Positions 28,564-39,826 of a DNA stretch of 64,000 nt are shown here, piece by piece. The position numbers were made by a program, and so were the translations under genes. The notes beneath the pieces were generated by a model. That model had not been told where the DNA came from, made no database searches, and saw only the letters and a program-made list of their open reading frames with translations. How positions within the stretch are numbered: the stretch's first letter is position 1; every line of letters begins with the position of its first letter. The stretch comes from Boesenbergia rotunda (taxonomy: Eukaryota > Streptophyta > Magnoliopsida > Zingiberales > Zingiberaceae): contig JAGFNQ010009450.1 of the NCBI GenBank assembly GCA_024364735.1, positions 47,939 to 111,938 on the forward strand, read 5' to 3'.

Positions 28564-29313
28564 ATGGATAGCTCTAAAAGCATAAGTACCCCTATGGCCA
28601 CAAATGTAAAAATAGATAGTGACCCTGAAGGTAAACCTGTAGACCTTAAACTATATCGAAGTATGATTGGAAGTCTACTTTACCTTACAGCCAGCAGACC
28701 TGATATCCTTTTCACTGTAGGAATGTGTGCTAGGTACCAAACCTGTGCTAAGGAAATGCACTTAGCAGCCCTAAAAAGAATACTTAGATACATTAAGGGC
28801 ACCCTAAATGCAGGGATTTGGTATCCTAGGACCTTAACTTTTGACCTGTCAGGATATTCGGATTCTGACTATGCTGGATGCAAACTAGATAGAAAGAGTA
28901 CAAGTGGAAGCTGCCAACTTTTAAGAAATAGTCTAGTCAGTTGGTGCAGTAGAAAGCAATACTGCGTAGCTCTATTTACAACCGAAGCTGAATATGTTGC
29001 TTTAGGAGAGTGTGTAGCACAACTCTTATAGATGATGCACACTCTTAAGGACTTCCAGCTTGATTACACCCAAACCCAAGTCTACATTGACAACATAAGT
29101 TCAATTAATCTAACTAAGAACCCAATCCAACACTCTAGAACTAAACATATAGAGGTTAAACATCACTTCGTAAGAGATCATGTAGCCAGGGGTGAGATAG
29201 TCCTTAAGCATGTAGTTTCAAAATCAAACTTAGCTGATATCTTCACCAAACCCTTACCTGAGTCTGAGTTCAGCTCACTAAGAAGGCAGTTAGGGTTATG
29301 CTTGGTAAAATAG
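28564..29313 (+). pseudogene. E6 RNase H domain (one stop)
   Basis: It degrades the RNA strand during reverse transcription. RPDILFTVGMCARYQ and KRILRYIKGT are the connecting motifs. GYSDSDYAGCKLDRKSTSG holds the first Asp pair, and TTEAEYVALGE the Glu. A TAG at 29029 interrupts, and the same frame resumes with VYIDNISSINLTKNP and DIFTKPLPE near the end. Stop TAA lacks a downstream polypurine tract and LTR, because the sequence jumps at the N at 29338. Confidence 0.85.
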
Positions 29314-29337
29314 GACTGCTCTATTTATGTTTTTTTT

Positions 29338-29338
29338 N
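29338..29338. other. Single undetermined base (N) at an element junction
   Basis: The only N I saw in the window. On its left is the last RNase H codon of E6 plus 25 bases and a T run. On its right is the middle of an LTR of another family. It may mark a closed assembly gap. Confidence 0.9.
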
Positions 29339-29896
29339 CTGAATCTTGAAGCAACTTGAGCATACTCTTTGAGTGATCTGTTGAGCCACGACTTGAGCAC
29401 CTGGAAGTGGCAGAGAGCTTGGCGAGTCCATCAGCAAGACACGAAGAGCAGGGATTTCTTGCATGAGATCTGTACTGAGTGGAGCTCGGTGAGGAACTCT
29501 CTTGTGTCCTTTCTGTCCTAAGTACTCTGTAAGCTCCTTATTGTTTCATTGTGCTTAATTTCATATACACTGATTGAAATGCTGTGGAGAGGTTACTCCA
29601 CCAAGAAGGAGGTTGTATTCTATCCGGATTTCCTGGGCTTGATCTGCCGACGATCAAGGGATTGCCCACCTTACGGGCACGCCAAGGAGTAGGGGTAAGT
29701 TATCCCCGAACCTTGTAAATCCTCTTTGTTAGCGTTTTATGCTTGTGCTTAGTTTAGGGTTTAGTTTCTGCATCTCCCTGTTTTTGTATTGCTTCCGCTG
29801 TGCTGCGACTAACCCTACGTGTAGAATTCCATTAACTGAAAGAAATTTGTGTCTGGCTACATTCACGCCCCCTCTCTAGCCATCCAAGCACCAACA
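29339..29896 (+). mobile_element. Right half of a forward-strand Copia-type LTR
   Basis: It ends AGCACCAACA at 29887-29896 after 'ATTCACGCCCCCTCTCTAGCC'. The middle has the 'TCAAGGGATTGCCCACCTTACGGGC' and 'AAGGAGTAGGGGTAAGTTATCCCCGAACC' blocks known from the E2/E3 LTRs in altered form. The left half is missing at the N. The text differs from the E6 5' LTR, so it is not the E6 3' LTR. Confidence 0.65.
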
Positions 29897-31181
29897 GAGA
29901 AAACCCGTCTTACAGTTGATGATTACAAGCACAACTATAGAAAATTAAATGCAGAATAAAAAGCAAACCGAATAGAACAAGGTTTGAAGCTCGGCCGATC
30001 TGGACCTTCGAAGTGTCACACACTTCCTCCTGGAGCCTCCCGGTCGTAGAGTCTCGTCTTTAGCGTGTTGTCATCAGTTAGAATGATTAGAATCGCTCTT
30101 GGAAGTTATGTTTGAAGCAGAGGGGTCGAAGCCCCTTTTATAGGCTTCATTCGGGCGCCTGTGACGATGGGGGCACCCCTATAGACTTGGTCAAACTTTA
30201 TCCCGGCGTCGAACTCGTCGCAGCTGATAAAATCTCTGATCAGGGCGCCCTGGACCTCCCGAACGCATGAATGATAGCTTATCTCTGTTTCAAATTCGAA
30301 ATAGCAAATACAGCTTTCAACTTGGGCACCCGTATCATCACGGGAGCCTGAATGGAAGCCTATTCTGCTTTCTTCATGAAACTACAACTTTTCTTCTTTG
30401 AGCCAGGCGCCCCAATTGATGGGGGTACCTGACTGCTATTGGGCGCCTGGCATCAAGGCATCCAGTTGCCATCTGTGTGATTTCCCTACTTTGTCTTCCA
30501 TTCTTGGTGCCTGCAAGATACATGAACAAAAAGCAAATATACACACAATATTAGCCTTAAGGAATTGGTTCTGACTTCGGATTTCCACAAAACCCTAGGT
30601 CGAACAGACGCAAGTTCCCACCCCCGAGAACGCGCCTTTCAGCTACTCCTTTTCGAAGATGGTTGCCACCTAGTCCTTCGGGTGGACTTTTGCTTAGCTT
30701 CCGATACTCTCGGATCTCGAGACGTCCAAACCCTGATCCGTCTCTACTTCTGTCCTTAGTCATCGCTCAGCTAAGTTGCTCAATCCCTCCGACCTAGACT
30801 TCATGCCCAAACCCTAAGTCCAGGACTTCGGTGCCCAACCCTCGGCCAGGTCTTCTTGCCCAGTCCTCGACCAGGACTTCGGTGCCCAACTCTCAGCTAG
30901 GTCTTCTTGCCCAGTCCTCGACCAGGACTTAGTGCCCACCTTCCGAGCAGGTCTTCGGTGCCCAGCCCTTTGCCAGGACTTGGTGCCCAATCCATGATCA
31001 TGACTTAGTGCCCAATTCTTCGAACCAGGACTTATTGCCTAGGTTAATCTAGGACTTTGATTCACTTTGGTTACTCCTCTCTTAACTCTCCTTCTCTTGT
31101 TCAATGTATCACTGACTTAAGTATATTGTCAAACATTAAAACATTTAGAGGAGGACATCACTGATGCAACTTGCACCAACA
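29897..31181 (-). mobile_element. Reverse-strand Copia LTR, 3' tail cut
   Basis: On the minus strand it starts TGTTGGTGCAAG at 31181, carries the 'CCAGGACTTCGGTGCCCA' repeats (30780-31050, plus-strand wording), a block about 30590-30665 related to 22780-22870, GGCGCC at 30442, 30406, 30244 and 30154, and a TATAAAAGG box (30134-30142). The downstream tail is cut at 29897 by the forward LTR. Same group as 22445 and 41713. Confidence 0.75.
30134..30142 (-). promoter_or_regulatory. TATA box of the reverse-strand LTR
   Basis: Minus-strand TATAAAAGG, downstream of the GGCGCC copies in LTR orientation, the same order as in E6. Confidence 0.5.
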
Positions 31182-31387
31182 CATAGGACTGCGAGAACAA
31201 TTTTACTGAATTAAAGAGAAGATTGACTAGTGCTCCTATCCTGACTCCCCCAGAGACCACTGACAGCTTTGACATATATAGTGATGCTTCTAAATTAGAA
31301 CTTGGAGCAGTGCTGATGCAGAATAGCAAGGTTATCACCTATGCCTCTAGACAACTCAAGGATTTTGAGAAGAACTACCCTACTCAT
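31182..31387 (+). pseudogene. Gypsy host element: RT end and RNase H start
   Basis: Frame with FTELKRRLTSAPILTPPE (end of the RT/connection region) and IYSDASKLELGAVLMQ (RNase H start, first Asp). It ends KNYPTH at the insertion site of a solo LTR and goes on at 35199. Upstream RT is missing, replaced by the reverse-strand LTR. The same Gypsy copy is split in three by later insertions (further pieces 35199-35983 and 49011-49271). Confidence 0.85.
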
Positions 31388-31870
31388 TGTAACGACCCGG
31401 AAAATTTTCCTAATATGTCTTTAAAATATTGAGCATGTCTAGATAATTTTCCAAGGGACCTAGGAATATTAACACGAATTTTAAACTAGAAATCCATGTT
31501 TTTTTCCATTTAAATTGGGGAAATAGGCACTAATGGGCCTTATATGTGCTTTCTAGTACCATGATTATGGGTGAATTTTAGGTAAAAATTTATAGAAATA
31601 TAAAGGGATTTTAATGGGAAATATTAACATAATTATGGGGGAATTTTTAAGGGATTTTCAAAATATTAGGAAAATAAAATAAAAATAAAATGGAAAAAAA
31701 ATTAGTGCATGCACCAAGGATTGAACCTTGGACCTCTTGTACAACCATGCATGCTCTAACCAATTCACCTAGCAAGGGAGTGCTATGAGGAAATGAAGTG
31801 GATTATGGTTAAGGATTAGGAAAATGAAGAGTCACCAACCATGACTCTTCACTTACCCTCCTTAATGTGT

Positions 31871-31880
31871 TATAAAGAGG
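31871..31880 (+). promoter_or_regulatory. TATA-like box of the solo Gypsy LTR
   Basis: TATAAAGAGG about 480 bp into the LTR, followed by a pyrimidine-rich stretch. In the sister LTR the matching place reads 'TTAATAAGGGGG'. Confidence 0.4.
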
Positions 31881-34024
31881 GGGGAATGGGGGTTTCTTTC
31901 TTCCTTCCATCAATTCCATTCTTCTTCCTCCTCCTCCCTCATTCTAGCCAAATACCTCAAGAGGGATTCTCCCTTGGAAAAAGTTCACCTAAGGCTTCAT
32001 CTCCAAGATCCAAGGCTTTTACAAGGATACAAAGGCTAGGGGTGGTCAAGAGGCAACAAGATCTCCATCCTTCTCCCAAATCTAAGGTCTATAATCAAGA
32101 TCAACCAATGTAAGACTCCCTCACCTGTGGTATAATAGTTCCTTTGAATTTTTAGCATAATATAAAGTTTGGTTTTAGGTTTTGATGTTGAGAAAACCAT
32201 GTTTTGGACCCCTATGGTATACGACCACCATGAGTTTTGGGTCTATGATGATGTTAAAAATCTTAGTTATGCTTTCTAATGTGTTCTCATGATGTTTAGA
32301 GAATAAATATAATTTTTGGAAATTTTTGAAGTACCCTAAGACCCTTTAGGGTTTGGGACCATCCTAAGGATTTCCATGGCTAGGGTTGGATTTAACCCTT
32401 CACCCATGTATTGGGTGTACCCTTGTGATACAAAGGGAGGTTGAAGGGATTTATGTGAATTTTCACAAGGTCTTATGATCCTAAGGGTTTCGGCCAAGAA
32501 GGAATCTAGGGCAAGGGGTTAAGGTTTTCTTCAAGTATGGGTTCCGAAAGCCCCTATGGTAGGGTATGGTTGGTGTTTAATGTTTGATTGGGAATTTTAT
32601 GGAATTTTTCCATGCACCCATGGCCTTGTAGGGTTTCGGCCAGTCCTAAGAAGGAGGGCTAAAGGTTAGGGATAACCCTAATCATGAGCCCTAATGGCTT
32701 CCCATGGTCTTATAGGTAATGTATGGTTGTTTCTTTATCTTATGCTATCTTACATGTTAATTGAAGGATGGAACCCTTCCTTATAGGTTTCGGCCAAGCA
32801 AGGTAAATAGGGTTTGGGGGAAGTTAGGGTTTGAAGAATGATGGTTTATGCTTTATTATGAAGTATATATAAAGGTTCAAGCATGTGGTAGAAATTAAGT
32901 TACCTATAACCCTAACCTTAAGCACCATGTTTCATGTTTGTATGTTTATGATTGGATGCCATGCTTGATAGGGTTTAATTATGAATGTCTTGTGTTCTAT
33001 GTCATGCACTTGGAATGGTAGGTAGTATGTTTATGGAAGTCCTACTTATGTATGCTTGGGATGAATACCATGCTTATGTATGAAATGCAATGTTTACCTT
33101 ATATATCATGATCATGCAAACTCTATGGATTAGGATAATTGTCTATGCAAACATGTCATGTTCAATGAATATAATGCAATGCTTACCTTATATGCCATGA
33201 TCATGCAAGCACTAGGAATAAGAATGATGTTTATGTAAGTAGGCCATGTTCTATGAAGGAAGATGCATGTTATGTTTATAAATGAAGATGCATGTTATGT
33301 TTATGAATGAAAGTGCATGCTATGTTTTATGAATAAAGATGCATGCCATGTTTATGAATGACGGCACGGTCGACGGTACGACGGTCATGAGGACCGGTAA
33401 ATGGGCCGATAAATGGGCCGGTAGACGGGCCGGGTCGTTACACATGCCATGTTTATGAATGAAGATGCATGCCATGTTTTATGAATAAAGATGCATGCCA
33501 TGATGTATGAATGATGAAGCATGTGAAGTATTTTACTTTATGAATGGGCTTGTACCGAACCGAAGTATGGGTCCAAGGGATGGGCACCTTAAGAACGCCC
33601 CGGTTCTGGACTACCGACTATGCTGTCCACGGTTCTGGCACTACCGAAGCTGTGCAACAGGGATGGGCACCTTAAGAACGCCCCGGTTCTATGACTACCG
33701 ACTATGCTGTCCTTACCCTAGTAGGTCGGGGCTCGCTACCTCGTATTTACTTAGGGATGCGCGCTTATGATGTATGTATGTGGTACAAGCCGGGGACCCC
33801 CAATGATGTTATGATTATGTTTAAGTATTTAAAAGTTAAGCATCCTTATGTATATGCATTAGACTCATGCATTCATTCATGTTATGCATTATTGCATGAT
33901 AGTAATGTCTTATACTTATGTCTCATGTCAAGAAATATGCATGATATTAAACGATTTATGCTTATGGATATGTTAAGAAGATGCCCATATGATATGATAG
34001 AAAGCATGCCTATGTTTATGCCAT

Positions 34025-34685
34025 ACAGGTTAGTTCATGCTTTATGTTTATGTTTACGCCATGTATCATGCATGTTAAGAATGTTTCTTTATGTTTATGT
34101 TTATGCTATGTATCATGCCATGCTAAGAATGTTATTATGTTTATGTTTATGCCATGTATCATGCATGTTAAGAATGTTTCTTTATGTTTATGTTTATGCC
34201 ATGTATCATGCATGTTAAGAATGTTTCCTTATGTTTATGTTTATGTCATGTATCATACATGTTAAGAATGTTTTTTTATGTTTATGTTTATGCCATGTAT
34301 CATGCATGTTAAGAATGTTTCCTTATGTTTATGTTTACGCCATGTATCATGCATGTTAAGAATGTTTCTTTATGTTTATGTTTATGCCATGTATCATGCA
34401 TGTTAAAAATGTTTCCTTATGTTTATGTTTATGTCATGTATCATGTCATGCTAAGAATGTTATTATGTTTATGTTTATGCCATGTATCATGCATGTTAGG
34501 AATGTTTCTTTATGTTTATGTTTATGCCATGTATCATGCATGTTAAAAATGTTTCCTTATGTTTATGTTTATGCCATGTATCATGTCATGTTAAGAATGT
34601 TTATTATGTTTATGTTTATGTCATGTATCATGCCATGCTAAGAATGTTTATTATGTTTATGTTCATGCCATGTCAATTATATGCT
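34025..34685 (+). repeat. 47-bp tandem array, about 14 copies
   Basis: CATGTATCATG, or a close form, starts at 34060, 34107, 34153, 34200, 34247, 34294, 34341, 34388, 34435, 34481, 34528, 34575 and 34622. Because 47 is not a multiple of three, all frames read Met/Cys/Val/Tyr-rich repeats. They are not proteins. In the sister LTR this place has only scattered degenerate 'TATGCCATG' phrases. Confidence 0.9.
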
Positions 34686-35198
34686 AAGTGATTCTAGATG
34701 CTTATGTTCTAAGCAGAGCACCAAGTATGTAATGTTCATGTGCTCATTATTAACTAATGAATGGTTTTAGTGAGTAGGAAAGAGTCTTACTAAGCCTGTG
34801 TTCTTATAGTCTTATTTCCTTATACCGCAGATCACGCAAGAGGACAGTAAGGAAGCAGCAGGAGGGCAAGAATGTATGTGTGTGGTAGTGACTTGGCCAA
34901 GAAAACAATATGTTTACTCGTCTTATGCTAGAACTTTACCTTTACTACTGATGTGCTTGAATGGTGACTTATGTGACTCTATGACATGATGCTAATTATG
35001 ACATGACGCTAAGTATGATATGATATGATACTAAGTATGAAGTTAATATGCCAAGTTCCCATGTCATCATGTTAAGAGTGGTAGTAGGTGCATGTAGGTG
35101 TAAGTTTAAGGTTTTTCCGCTGCATTATGAGGTCCACCTGCCCTACTCATGTTAACGTAACACCGCTTTATGGAAAGAAAAAAAAAGCAGGCGTTACA

Positions 35199-35983
35199 CT
35201 CATGACCTTGAGCTAGCTGCAGTAGTGTTCGCTCTCAAGATCTGGATACATTACTTATACGGAGCTCAGTGTAGGATTTTCACAGATCATCAGAGGTTGA
35301 AGTATTTCTTTACTCAGAAGGATCTGAACATGAGGCAACGCAGATGGCTTGAGCTGATCAAGGATTATGACATTGGCATCCTCTACTATCCAGGTAAAGC
35401 TAATAAGGTGGTAGACGCACTTAGCAGGAAATCTAGTGCCACCCTACTAGCTTTGTCTACGATGTCACAGCCCCTTCGGAAGGAAATATCAGAGTTCGGA
35501 CTGGAAATTATAGTTGGGCGGCTCTCCACTTTAACATTAGTGTCAACCCTGCTTGAAGACATCCAGACAGCACAGGATCAAGATCCTAACCTTTAGAAAA
35601 TCAAGCAGTGGATAGCAGAATTAGAAAATGTGGAGTTTCGCTTATCAGATAGGGGGATAATGTACTGTGGTGACCGCTTATAAATAATACCACCGTAGCC
35701 ATACAGCAGATCCGCCAGAGAATAGAAACAGCTCAGAGTCGCCAGAAGAGCTATGCTGATACACGGCGTAGACCATTAGAGTTTGAAGTTGGGGATTTAG
35801 TATTCCTTAGAGTGGCTCCCATGAAAGGAGTCATGCATTTTGGGAAGAAGGGCAAGCTAAGTCCTAGATATGTAGGACCATACCCCATCACTAGAAGAGT
35901 TGGCAAAGTAGCTTATAAGCTAGAGCTACCTCAGGAGATGTCAGCTATCCACAATATATTTCATGTCTCCATGCTGAAGAAGC
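35199..35983 (+). pseudogene. Gypsy host element: RNase H, then integrase C-terminus with the core deleted
   Basis: It continues from 31387 with DLELAAVVFALKIW, then IFTDHQRLKYFFTQKDLNMR, YYPGKANKVVDALSRKS (the RNase H end) and a linker with 'LRLSDRGIMYCGD'-like text to about 35675 (start of the integrase zinc-binding region). From about 35700 another frame reads QQIRQRIETAQSRQKSYAD and, from about 35830, HFGKKGKLSPRYVGPYPI and NIFHVSMLKK, the integrase C-terminal part. The catalytic core expected between is absent, so an internal deletion of roughly the core length is inferred. It is cut at 35983 by Copia A (TSD GAAGC). Confidence 0.85.
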
Positions 35984-38090
35984 TGTTAGTGATATGAGAG
36001 AAGTGTCCTAAGGCAATCGCCTTATGATTGTAATCATTTATTTTAATAAATGAATATTCACTATTTGAGTATACATGTTTGTGTATTTGATTGAGATCTT
36101 AAACTCATTTACTGAATGTCCGCAATACAATTCACAGCATGAGAGAATTTGTGATTAATTCACAACTAGTGATTATCTCTACATGTGCAATAGTGAGGTA
36201 TTGAAATTGTCCCTAGTCGATGAATTTATAAATACGGACACTATCAATTCTGTTGAGACTAGCATGGGTTATTCTCTAATCAGCTGATTCTCACTGGCTG
36301 GTGACATTGAGATGTCCGGAGATAAAAATGAATGCTAGTTAAGGGAACTAGTTCATTGGAGTGACTGGCTGTAAAACTTCATACGGTAGTCTACATATAG
36401 ATATGTCAGTGAAGTTCTTACTGCAGCTTAAGTGCGATGTTCCTTTGACTTGCGGTGTTCAAGTCATCTTGGTCATGGAGACTTATACTTTCACATCTTA
36501 AGCAAGCATCTCCAAGGAGGTGTGGACCCATGATGATTGGTTATAAGCCGAAGTGCCCGAAGATGTTTGAACAGCCTACAAAGGATTCACCACTCCTTGC
36601 GAGGAGATGTATACCCGAGGCCTATCGTCGGATTCTTACTCGAAGCCTCTGGCCAGAGCATGACATGTTCAGAGTATGAATCTCTTAAATACATGAGAGT
36701 AATTAGAATCCGTAGGACGAGAAAACGTTACTTGGGCTAGGTGTGACGTAGTCATCCTAGTGGGGGCTGACACACATAGACCATGTCCTGAACCAAGTGG
36801 GTATAAGATGGTGAAGGGAATGAGGCACACTTCATTATAGCTGCTGAAGGGTTTCAGAATTGTTTCTGAGGTCAACCGTTGATCTTTCGATTAATTAGGG
36901 ATCATGATGTACTACTAGGTGCCACTCATGATCGTTCTATAATTGATTAATTATAGACGGCCAACATAAATCGAAAGTCTATTTAGTCACACACACTACG
37001 AGTAATCTGAGGGATTTAAAACGAGTTGAAAATTAGATTTTCCAATCAAGAGAGATTAGGTTTGGTTGAGCCAAACGATAAGTCGAATCTGAATTTTTCA
37101 TAGACGCATCGGAAGCGTAAAATGGCTAAGTCTTTTGAAGACTTAATAGATGAATTATATAAGTTTAATTCATTGGGGCGTGACTTGGATGGGTCGGCCA
37201 AAGAGGGCCTCCATCCTCTTTGCTTGGCCGGCCACAACAAAGGGAGAGAACCAAGTTTTGGATCAATTTATAAAATAAACCAAGTGTGGTTTGTTTTATA
37301 ATAAACCAAGGTTTAGTTTATTTCTTTATGGAAATTAAAATGAACCATGGATTAGTTTATTTTATAAAATCAATCATGGATTGATTTACCATGATAAGGA
37401 AATTTATTCTATAAAAGAGAAGAGACTTGATTGATTTTTATCATGAATTAAAATATGATTTTAACCATGATATAAAATCAAACTTGGCAAGATGGAATAA
37501 GTTATTCCATATTTGAGAGGCTTGATGGTTGAGAGGCTACTATATAAAGGACCCAAGGCAAGGCTTGGAAGATAATCGAAGAGATCAAGGCATAGGCTCT
37601 GCCCCTCTCTTTCTCTTCTTCTCTTCTCCCCTTCTTGCTGTGCGCCAACCATCCCCAAGAAGGAGCACCAAGCCGGCCGCCCCTGCCCTTTCCCTGCCGG
37701 CCATCCTTTTGTGGTTAGTCTTCCAACTTCTCTCTTGGTTTTTCTTGTCGCGTTCTCGGAGAATCTAGTAGTTCTCGAGAACACGAAACTCATGGCTTTG
37801 CGAAGTCATCCCGAAGATACTCGGCGTGGACACGAATAGAGGCGGAGCTTCAAAGGGACGCTTACGGTTGGATCTCGTCCCTTCCTTCGAGTTACGCGAG
37901 GAAATATGTAAATTAGTTTACGTTTCTGTAAAATTTTAAATATATGATCATGTCTACACAAGATAAAATTGCATGCTTAGATGTGTGGTTAAATAATCTG
38001 AGAAATTATTTATGCTAAACCTTCCGCTGCACGTAATTAATTTTAAAATTACGAACCTACATCCATGTCAGCATGCACCCCGTCCCAACA
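35984..38090 (+). mobile_element. 5' LTR of Copia A (2107 bp)
   Basis: TGTTAGTGATATGAG start, GTCCCAACA end, followed by a primer site. TATATAAAGG box at 37541. Short frames such as 36455-36679 and 36537-36740 are shared by all LTR copies of this family (45192, 45950, 51973, 62394) but have no family likeness. They are probably chance openings in a conserved sequence. Confidence 0.95.
37541..37550 (+). promoter_or_regulatory. TATA box of the Copia A 5' LTR
   Basis: TATATAAAGG in GGCTACTATATAAAGGACCCAAGG. It is kept in every LTR copy of this family: 47025, 48461, 53031 and 63452. Confidence 0.7.
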
Positions 38091-38091
38091 G

Positions 38092-38103
38092 TGGTATCAG
38101 AGC
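38092..38103 (+). other. Primer binding site of Copia A
   Basis: TGGTATCAGAGC one base after the LTR end, complementary to the initiator tRNA-Met 3' end. Confidence 0.95.
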
Positions 38104-39826
38104 TAGGTTTGTGTTCGACATAATCATATAATTGTTTTTGCTGAAAACTTTGTCATGATCTCAATTTTGGAAAAATTTTCAATTATGGAAACTTTCCAAT
38201 TATGGTAAATTTTCGATTTAGGAATTTCAAAGTTTGAAAATCCTCATGAAATTTCGCAAACTTTTGAAATATCTCTGTTTCTGAAAGTTTATGATAATTG
38301 TGAAAACTTACCATTTTTTGGAAACTTTCCAATTTTGAAAATTTCTATTTATGGAAATTTTCCCATTTTGGAAATACGTAAGTTTTCTTTGTACCAGAAA
38401 CTTACAATTATTCTGAAAACCTTTTATTTTCGGAAACTTTTCATTTATGGAAAGCTCACAATTTTGTGCACTTTCTTGCAAGAAAGTTTAGACAAATTAT
38501 GAGAATATTAATTGACATTTAAATTCATAATTGGAAATTAAATTATTTACAAAATTATTTATTTTGGATTGAGCCTCGGGGAGCCGTCCAATTTAAAGTT
38601 AGTTGTGATAATTAAGTTTCCTAAATTGGATTTAAGCTGTCAAATGTTTAATTTGGATTGAGCCTCGGGGAGCCACCCAAATTAAGTTATTAATATTAAT
38701 TTTCCATAAATAAAATATGTGGTCAAATCTTGGAAATTTTTGAGGTGATTCTCAAACGATAATTTCCTTATTTGATTTATGAGGTGATGCTCTTACATAT
38801 TGTTGTCTCCAAAATTAATTAGGAAAAATTATTTCCTATAGAGTTTATTTCCTTAAATAAGATTTTCATGAAAATAATATGTGGTTGAATTAAGGGAATC
38901 TGTCTCTTAATTTATTAAGCTTTGATTTAGAGAAATCAAAGTCTTAAACATATTATTTTCGAAATTGATTATGACAATTTAGGAAATTATTTCCCAAAAT
39001 AATTCCTTGAATAAAGTGTGAAATTAGAATTAGGAAATCCGGTTCCTAATTTAATTAATGAGACTTGATAAAGTAAGTCACATACATACTTTATTAAGGA
39101 AATCGTTAGAACATGACATAATTACATGTCATGAATGTGCATAAAAAAAAAGGATGAGACCCAAAACCCCTTACAGAACATGACATAATTACATGTCATG
39201 ACATAATTACCGAAGTTTTGTTTCTCGTTTGGGTTGAGGGACACATCCATGCCCGGCTTGAACCTCAACATGTTCAAACCATGGAATTAGTTTATGATTA
39301 ATATAGTTGGAGTCAGAGGTCAATCCTTCGTTTTGGTTGTTGGACACATCCAAGCCTGACTAAATGGTTGAATGAGCTCCAACCATGTTAAAACTATTTC
39401 TTGATTAATGGGTCAGCCTTAAGCTTGGAGCATCAATTTGTTGTACCACAGACAAGGTCGATGCAAAGAGAGGTGCAGTTGGGTGCTATGTATATTGTTG
39501 CATACTTGTTAATGAGTTAACAACCCAATGGTTTATGCAAACATTCAATTAGTTGATAGCATAATGTGATAGTTACATATGTATAATATGTAATCGGTAT
39601 ATTAACTACCTTCATAGCTAAGAATAACTTGATGGACTCTAGCCATGGTTGTTCTTATGTATGGTTGGATATCAACCTATTTGGAGATGTTCCTACGATC
39701 TCCCGAATTGATAAAAAGGGTTATTCAATTCGAAAAATTAATGGGATTTAATTAATGTATATTGATGCATTCTTTATCATTCTTATCACATAAGCTCAAT
39801 TTGTATTTCTAAATAATCACCTGATC
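38104..39826 (+). mobile_element. Untranslated leader of Copia A
   Basis: 1.7 kb without coding frame. 38150-38480 is built of degenerate 'GGAAACTTTCCAATTTTGGAAA' phrases. Twice (about 38570-38584 and 38660-38674) it reads GAGCCTCGGGGAGCC in an otherwise AT-rich stretch. Copia B keeps both motifs (53661 and 53708), so they may be leader RNA signals. A 'GACATAATTACATGTCATGA' phrase is repeated near 39115 and 39182. Confidence 0.75.

Larger units (their letters stand above)
31388..35198 (+). mobile_element. 3.8-kb solo Gypsy LTR, TSD CTCAT
   Basis: TGTAACGACC start and GCGTTACA end, flanked by CTCAT at 31383-31387 and 35199-35203, inserted in an RNase H frame. No primer site or purine tract inside, hence a solo LTR of 3811 bp. 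Non-coding: the two or three frames of 70-175 codons near 33690-34640 only read tandem repeats. It has a TATAAAGAGG box (31871), an 83-bp direct repeat (33577 and 33660, GGGATGGGCACCTTAAGAAC), 'GATGCATG.TATGTTTATGAATGAA' repeats (33255-33500) and a 47-bp array (34025-34685). A sister copy lies at 54390-58025. Confidence 0.9.

Noticed and set aside
29339..29896. This LTR half as the 3' LTR of E6
   Set aside because: Its end and middle blocks do not match the E6 5' LTR (22445-23664), and a single N separates it from E6.
31841..32113. A 90-codon frame in the solo Gypsy LTR as a small protein
   Set aside because: It lies just after the TATA-like box in a pyrimidine-rich leader, is not kept in the sister LTR and has no domain.
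33507..34641. Overlapping frames of 70-175 codons rich in Met, Cys, Val and Tyr
   Set aside because: They read the 47-bp tandem array in several frames. The array lies in a solo LTR, and the frames have no family likeness.
36455..36740. Short conserved frames repeated in all Copia A/B LTRs (also 45192, 45950, 51973, 62394)
   Set aside because: They are conserved because the LTR is conserved. Both strands and several frames are open, changes fall in all codon positions, and no domain is recognisable.
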